DNA of 64,000 bases, from positions 124,001-188,000 of the forward strand of contig NZ_JACJON010000068.1 in the NCBI RefSeq assembly GCF_014695585.1, given 5' to 3'. Positions 52,994 to 63,774 of the stretch are shown one piece after another. The notes below the pieces were generated by a model. It was not told the DNA's origin and ran no database searches. It saw only the letters and a list, made by a program, of their open reading frames with translations. Source of the stretch: Microcoleus sp. FACHB-831 (GTDB taxonomy: Bacteria; Cyanobacteriota; Cyanobacteriia; Cyanobacteriales; FACHB-T130). The translations under genes were made by a program, and so were the position numbers. Position 1 is the first letter of the stretch. Each line of letters begins with the position of its first letter.

Positions 52994-54505
52994 ATGTCAG
53001 CGGAATCACAAACTCAACGAGTAGTCGTAGTCGGTGCAGGTTGGGCAGGGTTAGGAGCCAGTTACCACCTAGCAAGGCAAGGCTACGACGTAACGCTTTT
53101 AGAAGCTGGCCCCTATCCAGGTGGTCTTGTTGCAGGATGGAAGACAGCCGGGGGGCGTTCTGTAGAAGCTGGCATTCATGGCTTCTGGTATCCCTACAAA
53201 AATATCTTTTCCCTAGTGAAGGAATTAGGGCTTAATCCTTTCACTAATTGGACTCGTTCCTCACAGTATTCACCCGCCGGATTGGAAGTAGAATCGCCAA
53301 TTTTTCAAGACGAACCGCGACTACCTACGCCACTTGGGACTTTTATTTATACTCAATTTAAGCGCTTGCCCCTCATCGACCGACTTTCTGCCTTACCGCT
53401 GCTTTATGCACTTATAGATTTTGACAATTCCGATGAAGCTTGGCGACGCTATGATTCGGTGACAGCACGGGAACTATTTAAAGATTTTGGAGTTTCTGCA
53501 AGGCTGTACGAAGATTCATTTAACCCTATGTTGTTGGTGGGTTTATTTGCACCGGGCGAACAGTGTTCGGCGGCGGCGGCTTTGGGAATGCTTTATTATT
53601 TTATCCTTGCTCACCAACCCGATTTTGATGTAGTTTGGTGTCGCGGAACAGTCGGGGAAATGATATTTCGTCCTTGGGTAGAACGCATTGAGGAAGCTGG
53701 GGGAAAGGTCGTTACTAATCGCCGGGTTAGCGATTTAGTTGTTGATAGTAATAATCGAACGATCGCTGTTGTCTGCGGTGATGAAGTCTTTGATGCAGAT
53801 GCGGTTATCTTTGCTGTTGGGGTAACTGGTATGCAGAAGATTATCAGTAGCAGCCCTACTTTACAAAGCCGTAAGGAATTCCGGGATGTGATGAACCTGG
53901 GGGCGGTTGATGTGTTAGCAACTAGGCTGTGGTTTGACCGCAAAATTAATATTCCCCGTCCTTCTAATGCTTGCTTTGGATTTAATACAACAACGGGATG
54001 GACGTTTTTTGATTTAAATGCGTTGCATGATGAGTTCCGCAATGAGCCGGGGACAGTTATCGAAGCAGATTTCTATCATGCGAATCAATTTATTCCTCTG
54101 AGGAATGAGGAAATTGTACCGCTTGTGCAGCGCGACTTGGCAACTTGCATTCCAGCTTTTAGGGAAGCAAAGGTAATCGATAGCAGTGCAATTCGTTTGC
54201 CGCGTGCGGTGACTCACTTTGCGCCTGGTAGCTATCAGTATTTACTGCCTGCAAAAACAAGTTTAGAAAATGTTTTTATGAGCGGCGATTGGGTTGTTAC
54301 CCGTCACGGTTCGTGGTCGCAGGAAAAGGCATATGTGACTGGTTTAGAGGCGGCAAATTTGGTAATTTCGCGCTTTGGACGCGGTAGCAAGGCGACAATT
54401 TTGCCTGTAGAGGCAGATGAACCGCACATCCAGCTAGGGCGATCGCTCAACAAAACGGTGCGCGGTTTTGGCAAGGCTTTATTGCCCGATTTTTGGTTGC
54501 CCTAA
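52994..54505 (+). CDS. Carotenoid-desaturase-like FAD oxidoreductase
   Basis: A 503-residue flavoprotein. The FAD-binding GAGWAGLGASYHLA at the start, the GG doublet in PGGLVAGWK and the C-terminal VFMSGDWVVTRHGSWSQEKAYVTGLEAA match the phytoene/zeta-carotene desaturase and amine-oxidase-like family. It is not one of the housekeeping desaturases with certainty: the substrate region is divergent. No carotenoid genes are adjacent. Confidence 0.85.
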   Translation: MSAESQTQRVVVVGAGWAGLGASYHLARQGYDVTLLEAGPYPGGLVAGWKTAGGRSVEAGIHGFWYPYKNIFSLVKELGLNPFTNWTRSSQYSPAGLEVESPIFQDEPRLPTPLGTFIYTQFKRLPLIDRLSALPLLYALIDFDNSDEAWRRYDSVTARELFKDFGVSARLYEDSFNPMLLVGLFAPGEQCSAAAALGMLYYFILAHQPDFDVVWCRGTVGEMIFRPWVERIEEAGGKVVTNRRVSDLVVDSNNRTIAVVCGDEVFDADAVIFAVGVTGMQKIISSSPTLQSRKEFRDVMNLGAVDVLATRLWFDRKINIPRPSNACFGFNTTTGWTFFDLNALHDEFRNEPGTVIEADFYHANQFIPLRNEEIVPLVQRDLATCIPAFREAKVIDSSAIRLPRAVTHFAPGSYQYLLPAKTSLENVFMSGDWVVTRHGSWSQEKAYVTGLEAANLVISRFGRGSKATILPVEADEPHIQLGRSLNKTVRGFGKALLPDFWLP

Positions 54506-54524
54506 GAGTAATTTCGCTGATTTG

Positions 54525-54548
54525 CTAGGTAGGCATTGTCCACCCTAG
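54525..54548. repeat. Degenerate hairpin of the 63238 terminator family
   Basis: CTAGGTAGGCATTGTCCACC plus CTAG; the same core (GGCATTG-CCACCCTA) as the hairpin after metH, with two mismatches. It lies 20 bases past the flavoprotein stop. Confidence 0.55.
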
Positions 54549-54620
54549 ATAACTAATAACTTGTTCGGCTCTGAAGATAACAGGCGTTAAAATGAGATGG
54601 CATAAATCCGGTATGAATAA

Positions 54621-55604
54621 ATGAAAAAAAAATTGTTGATTAGCTCGCTTTTTTTGATTGTTGCCGGATGGGGACTAAAGCCTTTAGTTACATCCGCTTT
54701 TGCTAAAACACCGCCCGCGATCGCGCAAGTTTCCAATCAATCTCCTAACACTACTACCGTCGTCCAACCCCAAGTAGAACTTTTAAACGCCGGAAACGCA
54801 GCCAGGCAAACACTGCGTTTTCAGCCTGCGATTAACGCTAAGGAAATGGCACTTATGACGGTGACTACAGACATGGAAATGTCTGTAACAGGGCAGCCCG
54901 CGTCCAAATTCAAACTCCCCGGAAGCCTCATGACGATAGAGGCGATGGCCACCAAAATTGATGCCAACGGGGATATTCAAGCCCAGTTTAAATACGCTGA
55001 TGCAGATGTTGTATCTACTACCGATACTCCCGAAGAAGCTCTGGCTGCGATGCGTCGAATAATAAAAAAAATGGTGGGCATGAAAGGCTCATTTATTGTT
55101 GATAACCGACGACAAACCAAAGCATTTAATGTTAGCTTGCCTAGAAAAATAGATGCGGATGCAAAGCAAATAATCGAGCAAATATCCCAATCGCTAAATC
55201 AACTATCTTTGCCACTACCAGAACAAGCCGTTGGAGTTGGCGCTAAGTGGCGCGTTGCTTCACCTATAAATATAAACGGCATAAACATGATGCAGATAGC
55301 AACATATCAATTGCTGGCTCTACAAGATGGTTTTGCTGTCTTCGATGTGAACATACAACAGCAGGCAGCAGCCCAACAAGTGAACCAATCGGGAGCGCCC
55401 AAAGGAGCTACTGTAACCCTACAATCGTATAATTCTCAGCGTCAGGGACAAATAACAATGCGACTCGATCGATTGATACCGATTCGCTCAAAACTGTCCT
55501 TGCGTTCCAATAGTCAAACCAGCACTACCAACGAGCGCACGCAGGAAGTCACGGCAATAGACACAAAATTAACGATGGATCTAGCCCTCGAATCTAACCA
55601 GTAG
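54621..55604 (+). CDS. Secreted DUF6263-like protein
   Basis: A 327-residue protein with a signal peptide (MKKKLLISSLFLIVAGWG, cut near SAFA). The mature part is beta-rich (TTDMEMSVTGQPASK, VGVGAKWRVASPI) and resembles DUF6263, known from cyanobacteria and other bacteria. Function unknown. The inverted-repeat element at 55617-55832 begins 13 bases after its stop. Confidence 0.72.
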   Translation: MKKKLLISSLFLIVAGWGLKPLVTSAFAKTPPAIAQVSNQSPNTTTVVQPQVELLNAGNAARQTLRFQPAINAKEMALMTVTTDMEMSVTGQPASKFKLPGSLMTIEAMATKIDANGDIQAQFKYADADVVSTTDTPEEALAAMRRIIKKMVGMKGSFIVDNRRQTKAFNVSLPRKIDADAKQIIEQISQSLNQLSLPLPEQAVGVGAKWRVASPININGINMMQIATYQLLALQDGFAVFDVNIQQQAAAQQVNQSGAPKGATVTLQSYNSQRQGQITMRLDRLIPIRSKLSLRSNSQTSTTNERTQEVTAIDTKLTMDLALESNQ

Positions 55605-55616
55605 CTGTCGAATAAT

Positions 55617-55832
55617 AAATTATTTGTCGTTAACTGTCTTAATGTCGTTGAGCCAGAACATCGATACCAAACACTGGATCTATTGGATGAAAAATAGCTG
55701 GAGTTAACGCAATTTATTGCATCACAGCGGAATTACCACAAAAGTGTTATTTCACCCAAAGCGCCTATGGTAAAAAAGGTGAAAGCTTTTTGTATCAAAG
55801 ACACTCAATCTGTTAATAACGACAAATAATTT
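55617..55832. mobile_element. 216-bp inverted-repeat element, Tn7-like-end candidate
   Basis: 16-bp perfect terminal inverted repeats: AAATTATTTGTCGTTA at 55617-55632 and its reverse complement at 55817-55832. Next to both ends are further TGTC-containing words (left AACTGTCTTAATGTCGTTG; right, read inward on the minus strand, AACAGATTGAGTGTC). Paired TGTCGTT / ACAGATTAATGTC words recall TnsB-bound ends of CRISPR-associated Tn7-like elements (recollection). No open frame. It may be a deletion derivative or non-autonomous element. Confidence 0.5.
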
Positions 55833-55867
55833 CCTATCTGAAATTGTATAGAGTTTCTCAAAACGTG

Positions 55868-58693
55868 CTAGTGGGGTACGCTAACAAAACTATTCACGCG
55901 ATCGCGCCCCTGCTTTTTTGCCCGATACAGCGCTTCGTCAGCTGCCGCAATCAAAGTTGCAGGCGTTGCTCCTGCGCTAGGAACAATGGTGGCTACACCT
56001 AAACTGAGGGTGACGTAAGGGGCAACTGATGAGTGGACGTGGATAATCTCCAAATCCTTCACCAGCGAACGTATTGACTCGGCGACGTAAAGCGCCCCAT
56101 CCGCTTGGGTGTTGGGTAGAATTAAGGCAAATTCTTCTCCGCCGTAACGCGCTACTAAATCCGTTGGACGACTTACCGCCAAACGAATAGCTCCGGCGAC
56201 CTGCTGCAAACAGAAGTCCCCTGCTAGATGGCCGTATGTGTCGTTGTAGATTTTGAAACAGTCGATATCGCACAGAATCAGCGATAGTGGAGCTTGTCCC
56301 CCCGTTAACCGCCGCCACTCAGCGTTGAGATAGTCGTCAAACCGACGACGGTTAGCTACCTGCGTTAAGCCATCAACACTGGCAAGGCGTTCTAACTCAA
56401 AGTTAGCTTTTTGAGCTGCTTGATAGAGTTGGGCTTGCTGAATAGCGATCGCTAGCTGAGTTGCCAGCTGTTGTAACAATTCGATTTCAAACTCCTCCCA
56501 GTAACGTGGCTCAGAGTATTGGTGTACGCAGAGCATACCCCACAGTTTTTCCCTTACCACTAATGGCACTAGCAAATTAGCTTGAGTTCCGACTCCAGCA
56601 AGTACATCAATGTAACAAGGAGGCTGAACAGCACAGTTATTATCATCAATAGTAGACCCATAATTCATCTGGTAATTGTCAAAATATGCTGCTTCAAAAC
56701 AACATTTATCCCTAGAGATACCCACAACAAATGAACAATTGGGGTCTACCGATTCCACCACAAACTGGGCATCAGTGTCACCACCAAATTGATAGATGGC
56801 GACTCGTTTTACTTGCATAAAACTGCGTACTTCGGCAACCGCTGTCTTGAGAATTTCATTGAGCTGCAAAGACTGGCGGATGCGTTGAGTAATCGTGCCC
56901 AGCAGCCGCTCCCTCAAGCATTGCTGCCGCAGTGCCAGCTCTGTTTGCACGCGGTAGGTAATATCCCGAAAACTCCACACTCTAATGATTTGTTCGCCGA
57001 AATTGTGAGGCAGCGAGTAACGCTCAAATATTTTCCCATTCTTCAATTCCAGAATGTCTACTGCTTTTTCATCCGGTTGGTTGCATATATCCAAAATACG
57101 TTTTTTGAAGGTTTCTGGATCTTTAAGCTGAGTCATAAGAAAGGCTAGCCGTTCCTCCGGATCGGGTGATGCCATAATTGCATCTGGAACCTGCCACATC
57201 TCGACAAATTTTTGGTTATAGCTGACGATATCTCCCTGGAGAGTAACGGCGATGATGCCATCAGCAGTTGATTCGAGTATGGCTCGAAGCAGAGAAAGGG
57301 ATTTCTCTAGTTTTGCCGCTTCCTGTTGGCGGGGTGTAATGTCTTGTGTAACGACCATTCCAGCGAATATTTCGCCACCCTCGTTTCTTAGGGGCAGTGT
57401 ATGCATAAGGTAAAAGCGATCGCCGTGCTGCTCTTGAGAAACGCTGGTTTCCCCAGCGAGTGCTGCCCGAAATTGTGATTCAACTGTGGCTATTTTTTCG
57501 GGTGGAAATACCTCCCAAATTGTCTTACCTTCCAACATTTCTTTGGAAAGACCTAGCGACCCCAACCCAACACCATCTGCAAGGGTGTAGCGCAGGTCTA
57601 GGTCAAACAAGAATAAGGCTCCGTTAGGGAAATTTTTAACTAGGGCGCGGTGGAGTTCTTCACTCTTTTTTAGAGAGGCTATTAATTTTGACTGTAGTTT
57701 TTGGCTTTGCTTAGGGGGGATGCTTTCGCGCAAAATTATAGTAAATATTTCTTTATTTTCTACTTGCAATTGATAAGTTGAAGCAATCCTCGTAAATTCT
57801 GTTCCATCTTTCCGTCGCACCCAAATTTCGTTTTTACCCGGAGTATGTTTATGTATTTTTAGTTTACAGTTTTCATTTATACTCTGTGGCAGTAGCAAAT
57901 CAATTTGCTTGCCTAAAACATATTCTGCTGTGTAACCAAATATTTTTTCAGCTACTTTATTGAAGTATTGAATATGTTGCGTGGTGTCTACCGAAATTAT
58001 GGCATCTTCAGCACTATTGATAACGATGTCAAGACGGCTAAGAGATTCCGCGATCGCGACTTCCCATTGGCGATCGCATACTTCTGTTTGTAATTTTTGG
58101 CTGCCCTTGCTGAGTTCAACTGTGCCCTTCTCTATCATTAGTTGCAAGGCTTCTAACGCCGTATAAATTTCCATTGTATTAAGCACTTGCAGTAGACTCG
58201 TAGGCGTGATGATTCCTGTCAAGTAGCCAGCATCATCTACAATAGGCAGATGGTTAATTCCATACTGCTGATATAGGTTTAGCACGTTAGGAAGATTTTG
58301 TGCCTGGGATTCTTGCAGGGCGATCGCTGGCTTGGTCATCACTGCCGAGATCGCTACTTTTTCTAGGCTAATACCTGCTGCCCTTAATCTAATCACGTCC
58401 GATAAAGTAAAAATTCCATAGGGGCGCAGTCTTGCCGCCGCTAAAGGCGAACCCCATACTTCCCCTTGACTGGTGTTTTTTGTCGCTTCTGTATTTTCAG
58501 CCGCCGTCCCTTGTAAAAAGCGATCGCGCTTGCAAGCTATCGTTTCTATTTGCTGTGGCTCTACTACAACAATGCTGCTTACCCCCGCTAGAGTCATCAG
58601 CGCGATCGCCTCTTCCGCTAGCGTGTCTGGCTCAACTGTTAGCGGGTGGCGATCGATTCCTTGAGTGATAGGGGAGGCTAAATGGTTCAGCAT
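55868..58693 (-). CDS. CBS-PAS-GAF-GGDEF sensor diguanylate cyclase
   Basis: A 941-residue signalling protein. Two CBS motifs (about 15-60 and 115-175) are followed by PAS domains (about 225-340, 345-455, 460-575), a GAF domain (about 600-765) and a GGDEF domain with the intact active site YGGEEFA (about 854). The GAF region carries DKCCF (Cys664/665) and, 28 residues later, PCYIDVL (Cys693), resembling cyanobacteriochrome chromophore-binding sites. It should make cyclic di-GMP under control of adenylates, redox or light (inference). The ATG at 58693 is preferred to the TTG three codons earlier. Confidence 0.88.
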   Translation of the reverse strand: MLNHLASPITQGIDRHPLTVEPDTLAEEAIALMTLAGVSSIVVVEPQQIETIACKRDRFLQGTAAENTEATKNTSQGEVWGSPLAAARLRPYGIFTLSDVIRLRAAGISLEKVAISAVMTKPAIALQESQAQNLPNVLNLYQQYGINHLPIVDDAGYLTGIITPTSLLQVLNTMEIYTALEALQLMIEKGTVELSKGSQKLQTEVCDRQWEVAIAESLSRLDIVINSAEDAIISVDTTQHIQYFNKVAEKIFGYTAEYVLGKQIDLLLPQSINENCKLKIHKHTPGKNEIWVRRKDGTEFTRIASTYQLQVENKEIFTIILRESIPPKQSQKLQSKLIASLKKSEELHRALVKNFPNGALFLFDLDLRYTLADGVGLGSLGLSKEMLEGKTIWEVFPPEKIATVESQFRAALAGETSVSQEQHGDRFYLMHTLPLRNEGGEIFAGMVVTQDITPRQQEAAKLEKSLSLLRAILESTADGIIAVTLQGDIVSYNQKFVEMWQVPDAIMASPDPEERLAFLMTQLKDPETFKKRILDICNQPDEKAVDILELKNGKIFERYSLPHNFGEQIIRVWSFRDITYRVQTELALRQQCLRERLLGTITQRIRQSLQLNEILKTAVAEVRSFMQVKRVAIYQFGGDTDAQFVVESVDPNCSFVVGISRDKCCFEAAYFDNYQMNYGSTIDDNNCAVQPPCYIDVLAGVGTQANLLVPLVVREKLWGMLCVHQYSEPRYWEEFEIELLQQLATQLAIAIQQAQLYQAAQKANFELERLASVDGLTQVANRRRFDDYLNAEWRRLTGGQAPLSLILCDIDCFKIYNDTYGHLAGDFCLQQVAGAIRLAVSRPTDLVARYGGEEFALILPNTQADGALYVAESIRSLVKDLEIIHVHSSVAPYVTLSLGVATIVPSAGATPATLIAAADEALYRAKKQGRDRVNSFVSVPH

Positions 58694-59683
58694 AGATGCC
58701 AAAACATGAGATTATTAATCAAAGTATAACTTTTTATTAATTCATATTAATAAAAAAGCAACACTGGCAGAAAATACGGTTCTACCAATCTTGAATTGCA
58801 AATTATATTATTTGTACAACAAAAAACGCTATTAATCTACAAAGTATTCGCGGATATAGTTATTAAACTTGTTATAAAGTTGGTGCAACAATCAATATTT
58901 ATACAGATGTTATTTTCAAAGCTAAGTTGCACGAGGAGGAGAGGGAAGTGGTAAGTACAACGTAGCACTAATTGTAACAAGGCTATTTAAGTGCGATCGC
59001 TGGGCTACTTGGTAGAACTAGGTTAGTTAAGAAATGTGACACCAAACTGCCCAACAACCAGCACAGTCATGGAAATGACAATTGGGCTACGCGATCGCGG
59101 TGAGTATTCTTATTATGGTAAAAAAATAAATAATTAAATGCGATCGCACCCGATTAATATCAACCCTTATTTAAATTATTATTGACATTAACTAAATCAA
59201 AGCTATAGGCTGAATGTTAAAATTAACGCTTGTAATATGAACTTAGTTAGCACTTAACTAAAGATTTTTCCATCAAACTTTACTTTGGCGAGTATGTAAT
59301 CAATTTTTTTCAACTTTATAGATTGTCTATGCAATGGATACCCGTTAGTGGCCATAATATTTGGTGGGGGGAAACAGGCTTAATCGTGAACTTCCTTTGC
59401 TCTAGCAACTCAAACTCCCTAATTGGGATTATTGCTGCAACCTCTTCCCTGCTTGCTGCGATACGATGAGATTTGCTAAGAGTAACCCCCTTCGCTACCG
59501 CCTTCCAAGATGGCTCCTGTGAATGCGATCGCCCGCGTTATCCCGCGCTTCTTTGGTCATTAAACGGATAAATTACCGCGACTCTCTGAATGCGATCGCG
59601 AGTGGTTCTCGAAATTTTGCACAATAGATTAAGCTAATCATCCCAACCCTAACCCGAATACCTATTTAAACCCTTTTGCTCTT
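58694..59683. other. 990-bp intergenic region upstream of metH
   Basis: No gene over 60 codons and no tRNA seen. It is AT-rich near 58700-58830 with HIP1 sites at 58990, 59090, 59140, 59526 and 59590. No cobalamin or SAM riboswitch core was recognised by eye. It must contain promoters for the sensor gene and metH. Confidence 0.5.
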
Positions 59684-62600
59684 ATGACTCATCCCTTTCT
59701 CAATCGCCTGCATCACCCCTCGCGTCCCGTCATCGTATTTGATGGTGCAATGGGAACCAACCTGCAAACCCAAAACCTCACTGCTGAGGACTTCGGTGGG
59801 GCGCACTACGAGGGATGCAACGAATATCTCATCCACACCAAGCCAGAAGCAGTCGAGAAGGTGCATCGCGATTTTCTAGCAGCAGGTGCAGATGTAATTG
59901 AGACGGATACTTTTGGCGCTGCATCAATCGTGCTGGTCGAGTATGATTTGCAAGACCAGGCTTACTATCTCAACAAAACCGCCGCCCTCCTTGCAAAGCG
60001 CGTTGCAAGTGAATTCTCGACACCAGAGAAACCCCGTTTCGTCGCAGGTTCAATGGGGCCAACTACCAAGCTGCCAACATTGGGGCATATTGATTTTGAC
60101 ACGATGAAGGCGTCTTTTGCAGAGCAAGCATCTGGACTCTACGACGGTGGCGTTGATTTATTCCTAGTTGAGACTTGTCAGGATGTCCTGCAAATCAAGG
60201 CGGCGCTGAATGCAATTGAAGAAGTATTCCAGCAAAAAGGGGAAAGACGCCCCCTCATGGTATCGGTGACAATGGAGACTACGGGCACAATGCTCGTAGG
60301 GTCGGATATCAGCGCCGTTCTAACAATTCTAGAACCATACCCAATCGATATTTTGGGGCTTAACTGCGCCACTGGCCCAGACCGGATGGCAGAGCATATT
60401 AAGTATCTTGCAGCACATTCGCCGTTCGTAGTTTCCTGCATTCCCAATGCTGGCTTACCAGAAAACGTCGGGGGTCACGCACACTACAAGCTGACACCGA
60501 TGGAATTGCGGATGGCGCTGATGCATTTTGTAGAAGATTTGGGCGTGCAAGTGATTGGCGGCTGTTGCGGTACTCGCCCGGAGCATATTCAACAATTAGC
60601 AGAAATTGGCGCAATTTTGAAGCCAAAAGAGCGCAAACCGAACTACGAGCCATCAGCAGCATCGATTTACGGCGCTCAACCATACGAGCAAGATAACTCA
60701 TTCCTGATTGTCGGCGAACGCCTCAACGCCAGTGGTTCCAAGAAGTGCCGCGATTTGCTGAATGCGGAAGACTGGGATGGACTCGTATCGATGGCGAAGG
60801 AACAGGTGCGCGAAGGAGCGCACGTCCTTGATGTCAACGTGGATTATGTGGGACGCGACGGCGTGCGGGATATGCGGGAATTAATATCTCGTGTAGTGAC
60901 TAATGCTACCTTGCCTCTGATGCTGGATTCTACCGAGTGGGAGAAGATGGAGGCGGGGTTAAAGGTGGCGGGTGGTAAGTGCTTGCTGAATTCTACCAAC
61001 TATGAAGATGGAGAGCCGCGCTTCTTGAAGGTGTTGGAATTAGCGAAACAGTATGGAGCGGGTGTAGTAATTGGCACAATTGATGAAGACGGGATGGCGC
61101 GGACGGCAGAGAAAAAGTTTGCGATCGCGCAACGTGCCTATCGCCAAGCTGTAGAATATGGCATCCCACCCTACGAAATCTTTTTTGACACCCTAGCCTT
61201 ACCCATCTCCACTGGTATTGAAGAAGACCGCGCCAACGGTAAAGCCACAATTGAAGCCATCCGTCGCATTCGGCAAGAATTGCCAGGATGTCACGTTATT
61301 TTAGGCGTTTCTAACGTTTCATTTGGACTAAATCCAGCGGCGCGGATAGTGCTTAATTCCATGTTCTTGCACTATGCAATGGAAGCGGGAATGGATGCGG
61401 CAATTGTCAGCGCTAGTAAGATTTTACCTTTGGCAAAAATTGAGCCAGAACATCAAGAAGTTTGCCGCAAGTTGATATTTGACGAGCGCAAATTTGAGGG
61501 TGATGTGTGCGTTTATGACCCCTTGGGAGAACTGACAACACTGTTTGAAGGAGCAACAACAAAGCGCGATCGCAGCGGTGACGACAACTTACCAGTAGAA
61601 GAACGCCTCAAGCGCCACATCATCGACGGCGAACGCATCGGCTTAGACGAACAACTGGTAAAAGCTTTAGAGAAATATCCACCTCTAGAAATTATCAACA
61701 CCTTCCTCCTCGACGGAATGAAAGTTGTGGGAGAGTTGTTCGGTTCAGGACAAATGCAACTACCATTCGTGTTGCAATCAGCCGAAACCATGAAAGCAGC
61801 AGTGGCATATTTAGAGCCATTCATGGAAAAAGAAGACTCTGGCAACAATGCCAAAGGAACCGTAGTAATTGCCACAGTTAAAGGCGATGTACATGATATT
61901 GGTAAGAATCTTGTCGATATCATTCTTTCCAATAATGGCTACAAAGTAATTAACATCGGCATTAAGCAGCCAGTGGATAATATCGTTGAAGCCTACGAAC
62001 AGCACAAAGCTGATTGCATCGCTATGAGCGGGTTGCTGGTAAAATCTACTGCTTTTATGAAAGAAAATTTGGAGGTATTCAACGAACGAGGAATAACAGT
62101 TCCGGTAATTTTAGGCGGTGCGGCGCTTACTCCAAAGTTTGTGTATGAAGATTGCCAAAACACTTATAAAGGTAAGGTGATTTATGGCAAAGATGCATTT
62201 TCTGACTTGCATTTCATGGATAAGTTGATGCCAGCGAAAGCGCAAGGTAATTGGGATAATTTGCAAGGATTTTTAGATGAGGTTGAGAAAAATAGTCGTG
62301 TTGCAGTTGAAGAAACCAGCCTCACGCCTTCTCCCAGTAAGTTAGAAAACGGTCAGATCGAAGCTCAAATTGTCGAAGAAGATACCCGCCGTTCTGAGGC
62401 TGTGGAGGTAGATATTGAGCGTCCGACACCGCCGTTCTGGGGTACAAAATTGCTGCAACCATCCGATCTTTCGCTAGAGGAATTATTTGGATATCTGGAT
62501 TTGCAAGCCTTGATTGCTGGACAGTGGCAATTCCGCAAACCAAAAGAGCGATCGCGCGAAGAATACGATGAATTTTTGGCCTCTAAGGTGTATCCAGTTC

Positions 62601-63235
62601 TGGAACAGTGGAAGCAGCGAATTATTACCGAAAATCTGTTGCATCCGCAGGCGATATACGGGTATTTCCCCTGTCAGTCTGAAGGAAATTCCCTTCATTT
62701 GTACGATCCGGAACTGATGAAAGACGGGCAAATAAAAACAGTTGCAACGTTCAAATTTCCTCGCCAGAAATCAATGCGGCGTCTGTGCATTGCTGATTTC
62801 TTTGCACCTGTGGAATCTGGGCAAATTGATGTGTTTCCAATGCAGGCGGTGACTGTGGGAGAAATTGCAACTGAGTTCGCGAAGAAGTTATTTGAGGGGA
62901 ATCAGTATACTGATTACCTCTATTTTCACGGCTTGGCGGTGCAAACTGCTGAAGCTTTGGCGGAATGGCTTCATGGGCGAATTCGTCGCGAGTTGGGTTT
63001 TGGTGCAGAGGAACCGAATAATATTCGGGATATTTTAGCGCAGCGTTATCGCGGTTCGCGTTACAGTTTTGGATATCCGGCTTGTCCGAATATTCAAGAT
63101 CAGTATAAGTTGCTAGATTTGTTGGGGAGCGGTAGCATCAATCTCTACATGGATGAAAGCGAACAACTGTATCCCGAACAGTCTACGACGGCGATTATTA
63201 CCCATCACCCAGCGGCTAAATATTTCAGCGCTTAA
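59684..63235 (+). CDS. metH: Cobalamin-dependent methionine synthase
   Basis: A 1183-residue enzyme of full usual length that methylates homocysteine. Domains: homocysteine binding (1-330; zinc ligands in GLNCATGP and GGCCGTRP), folate/pterin binding (about 345-620; [20 protein letters not shown]), cobalamin binding (about 640-870; GDVHDIGKN with the axial His, MSGLLVKST), and a C-terminal SAM-reactivation domain (about 930-1180; [16 protein letters not shown]). A Glu/Ser-rich linker joins the last two. Start ATG without a strong ribosome-binding site. It is a single-gene unit with a terminator after it. Confidence 0.96.
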   Translation: MTHPFLNRLHHPSRPVIVFDGAMGTNLQTQNLTAEDFGGAHYEGCNEYLIHTKPEAVEKVHRDFLAAGADVIETDTFGAASIVLVEYDLQDQAYYLNKTAALLAKRVASEFSTPEKPRFVAGSMGPTTKLPTLGHIDFDTMKASFAEQASGLYDGGVDLFLVETCQDVLQIKAALNAIEEVFQQKGERRPLMVSVTMETTGTMLVGSDISAVLTILEPYPIDILGLNCATGPDRMAEHIKYLAAHSPFVVSCIPNAGLPENVGGHAHYKLTPMELRMALMHFVEDLGVQVIGGCCGTRPEHIQQLAEIGAILKPKERKPNYEPSAASIYGAQPYEQDNSFLIVGERLNASGSKKCRDLLNAEDWDGLVSMAKEQVREGAHVLDVNVDYVGRDGVRDMRELISRVVTNATLPLMLDSTEWEKMEAGLKVAGGKCLLNSTNYEDGEPRFLKVLELAKQYGAGVVIGTIDEDGMARTAEKKFAIAQRAYRQAVEYGIPPYEIFFDTLALPISTGIEEDRANGKATIEAIRRIRQELPGCHVILGVSNVSFGLNPAARIVLNSMFLHYAMEAGMDAAIVSASKILPLAKIEPEHQEVCRKLIFDERKFEGDVCVYDPLGELTTLFEGATTKRDRSGDDNLPVEERLKRHIIDGERIGLDEQLVKALEKYPPLEIINTFLLDGMKVVGELFGSGQMQLPFVLQSAETMKAAVAYLEPFMEKEDSGNNAKGTVVIATVKGDVHDIGKNLVDIILSNNGYKVINIGIKQPVDNIVEAYEQHKADCIAMSGLLVKSTAFMKENLEVFNERGITVPVILGGAALTPKFVYEDCQNTYKGKVIYGKDAFSDLHFMDKLMPAKAQGNWDNLQGFLDEVEKNSRVAVEETSLTPSPSKLENGQIEAQIVEEDTRRSEAVEVDIERPTPPFWGTKLLQPSDLSLEELFGYLDLQALIAGQWQFRKPKERSREEYDEFLASKVYPVLEQWKQRIITENLLHPQAIYGYFPCQSEGNSLHLYDPELMKDGQIKTVATFKFPRQKSMRRLCIADFFAPVESGQIDVFPMQAVTVGEIATEFAKKLFEGNQYTDYLYFHGLAVQTAEALAEWLHGRIRRELGFGAEEPNNIRDILAQRYRGSRYSFGYPACPNIQDQYKLLDLLGSGSINLYMDESEQLYPEQSTTAIITHHPAAKYFSA

Positions 63236-63237
63236 TT

Positions 63238-63270
63238 AGTAGGGTGGGCATTGCCCACCCTACTTTTTTA
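63238..63270 (+). terminator. Intrinsic terminator after metH
   Basis: AGTAGGGTGGGCA pairs perfectly with TGCCCACCCTACT (13 bp), followed by T6. A decayed relative lies at 54525. Confidence 0.9.
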
Positions 63271-63290
63271 ATGTAAGCTTACTTAAAGCT

Positions 63291-63749
63291 TTAAGTTAAG
63301 AAAGCATTGAAAAGATTTAGCGTCCGCAGCCGTTGAGTTGCTGATAGAGCATCATACTGTAGCTTTATGCGTAACATAGAACGAACGCGGGCACGCAATT
63401 CTATACTATTAATGGGTTTTGACACAAAATCATCAGCACCAGCATTTAGCGATCGCGCTAAATCTTCTTTAGAACTCAAAGCTGTAACCATAATGATGGG
63501 GATGTGACGCCACCCTTCGTTAGATTTAATTAGCTTACAAGTTTCAATACCATCCATTTCTGGCATCATTAAATCTAGCAAAATGACATCGGGTTGAATC
63601 TCATCTATACGATTCAAGGCTTCTTTGCCACTATCAATATAGGTTAAATTGTAACCCTCTCGATACAGTAACCCTTCTATTACCTCAAATATGCTTTCCT
63701 CGTCATCGATAAGCAATATAGAGTGTTTTTTATTATTGTTATCAGTCAT
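63291..63749 (-). CDS. Single-domain response regulator
   Basis: A 152-residue receiver protein. The acidic pair DDEE, the phosphoacceptor in LLDLMMPEMDG, the Thr in MVTALSS and Lys in FVSKPI are all present. No output domain; a C-terminal helix (LSATQRLRTLNLF) follows. It starts 25 bases after the hybrid-kinase gene end and is probably in the same transcript. The ATG at 63749 is preferred to the TTG at 63758. Confidence 0.9.
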   Translation of the reverse strand: MTDNNNKKHSILLIDDEESIFEVIEGLLYREGYNLTYIDSGKEALNRIDEIQPDVILLDLMMPEMDGIETCKLIKSNEGWRHIPIIMVTALSSKEDLARSLNAGADDFVSKPINSIELRARVRSMLRIKLQYDALSATQRLRTLNLFNAFLT

Positions 63750-63774
63750 AAACTGCAATATTTAGTTATTAGGA

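Noticed and set aside
59340-59683. Cobalamin or SAM riboswitch upstream of metH
   Set aside because: No conserved core such as the B12-box was seen by eye; a covariance search would decide.
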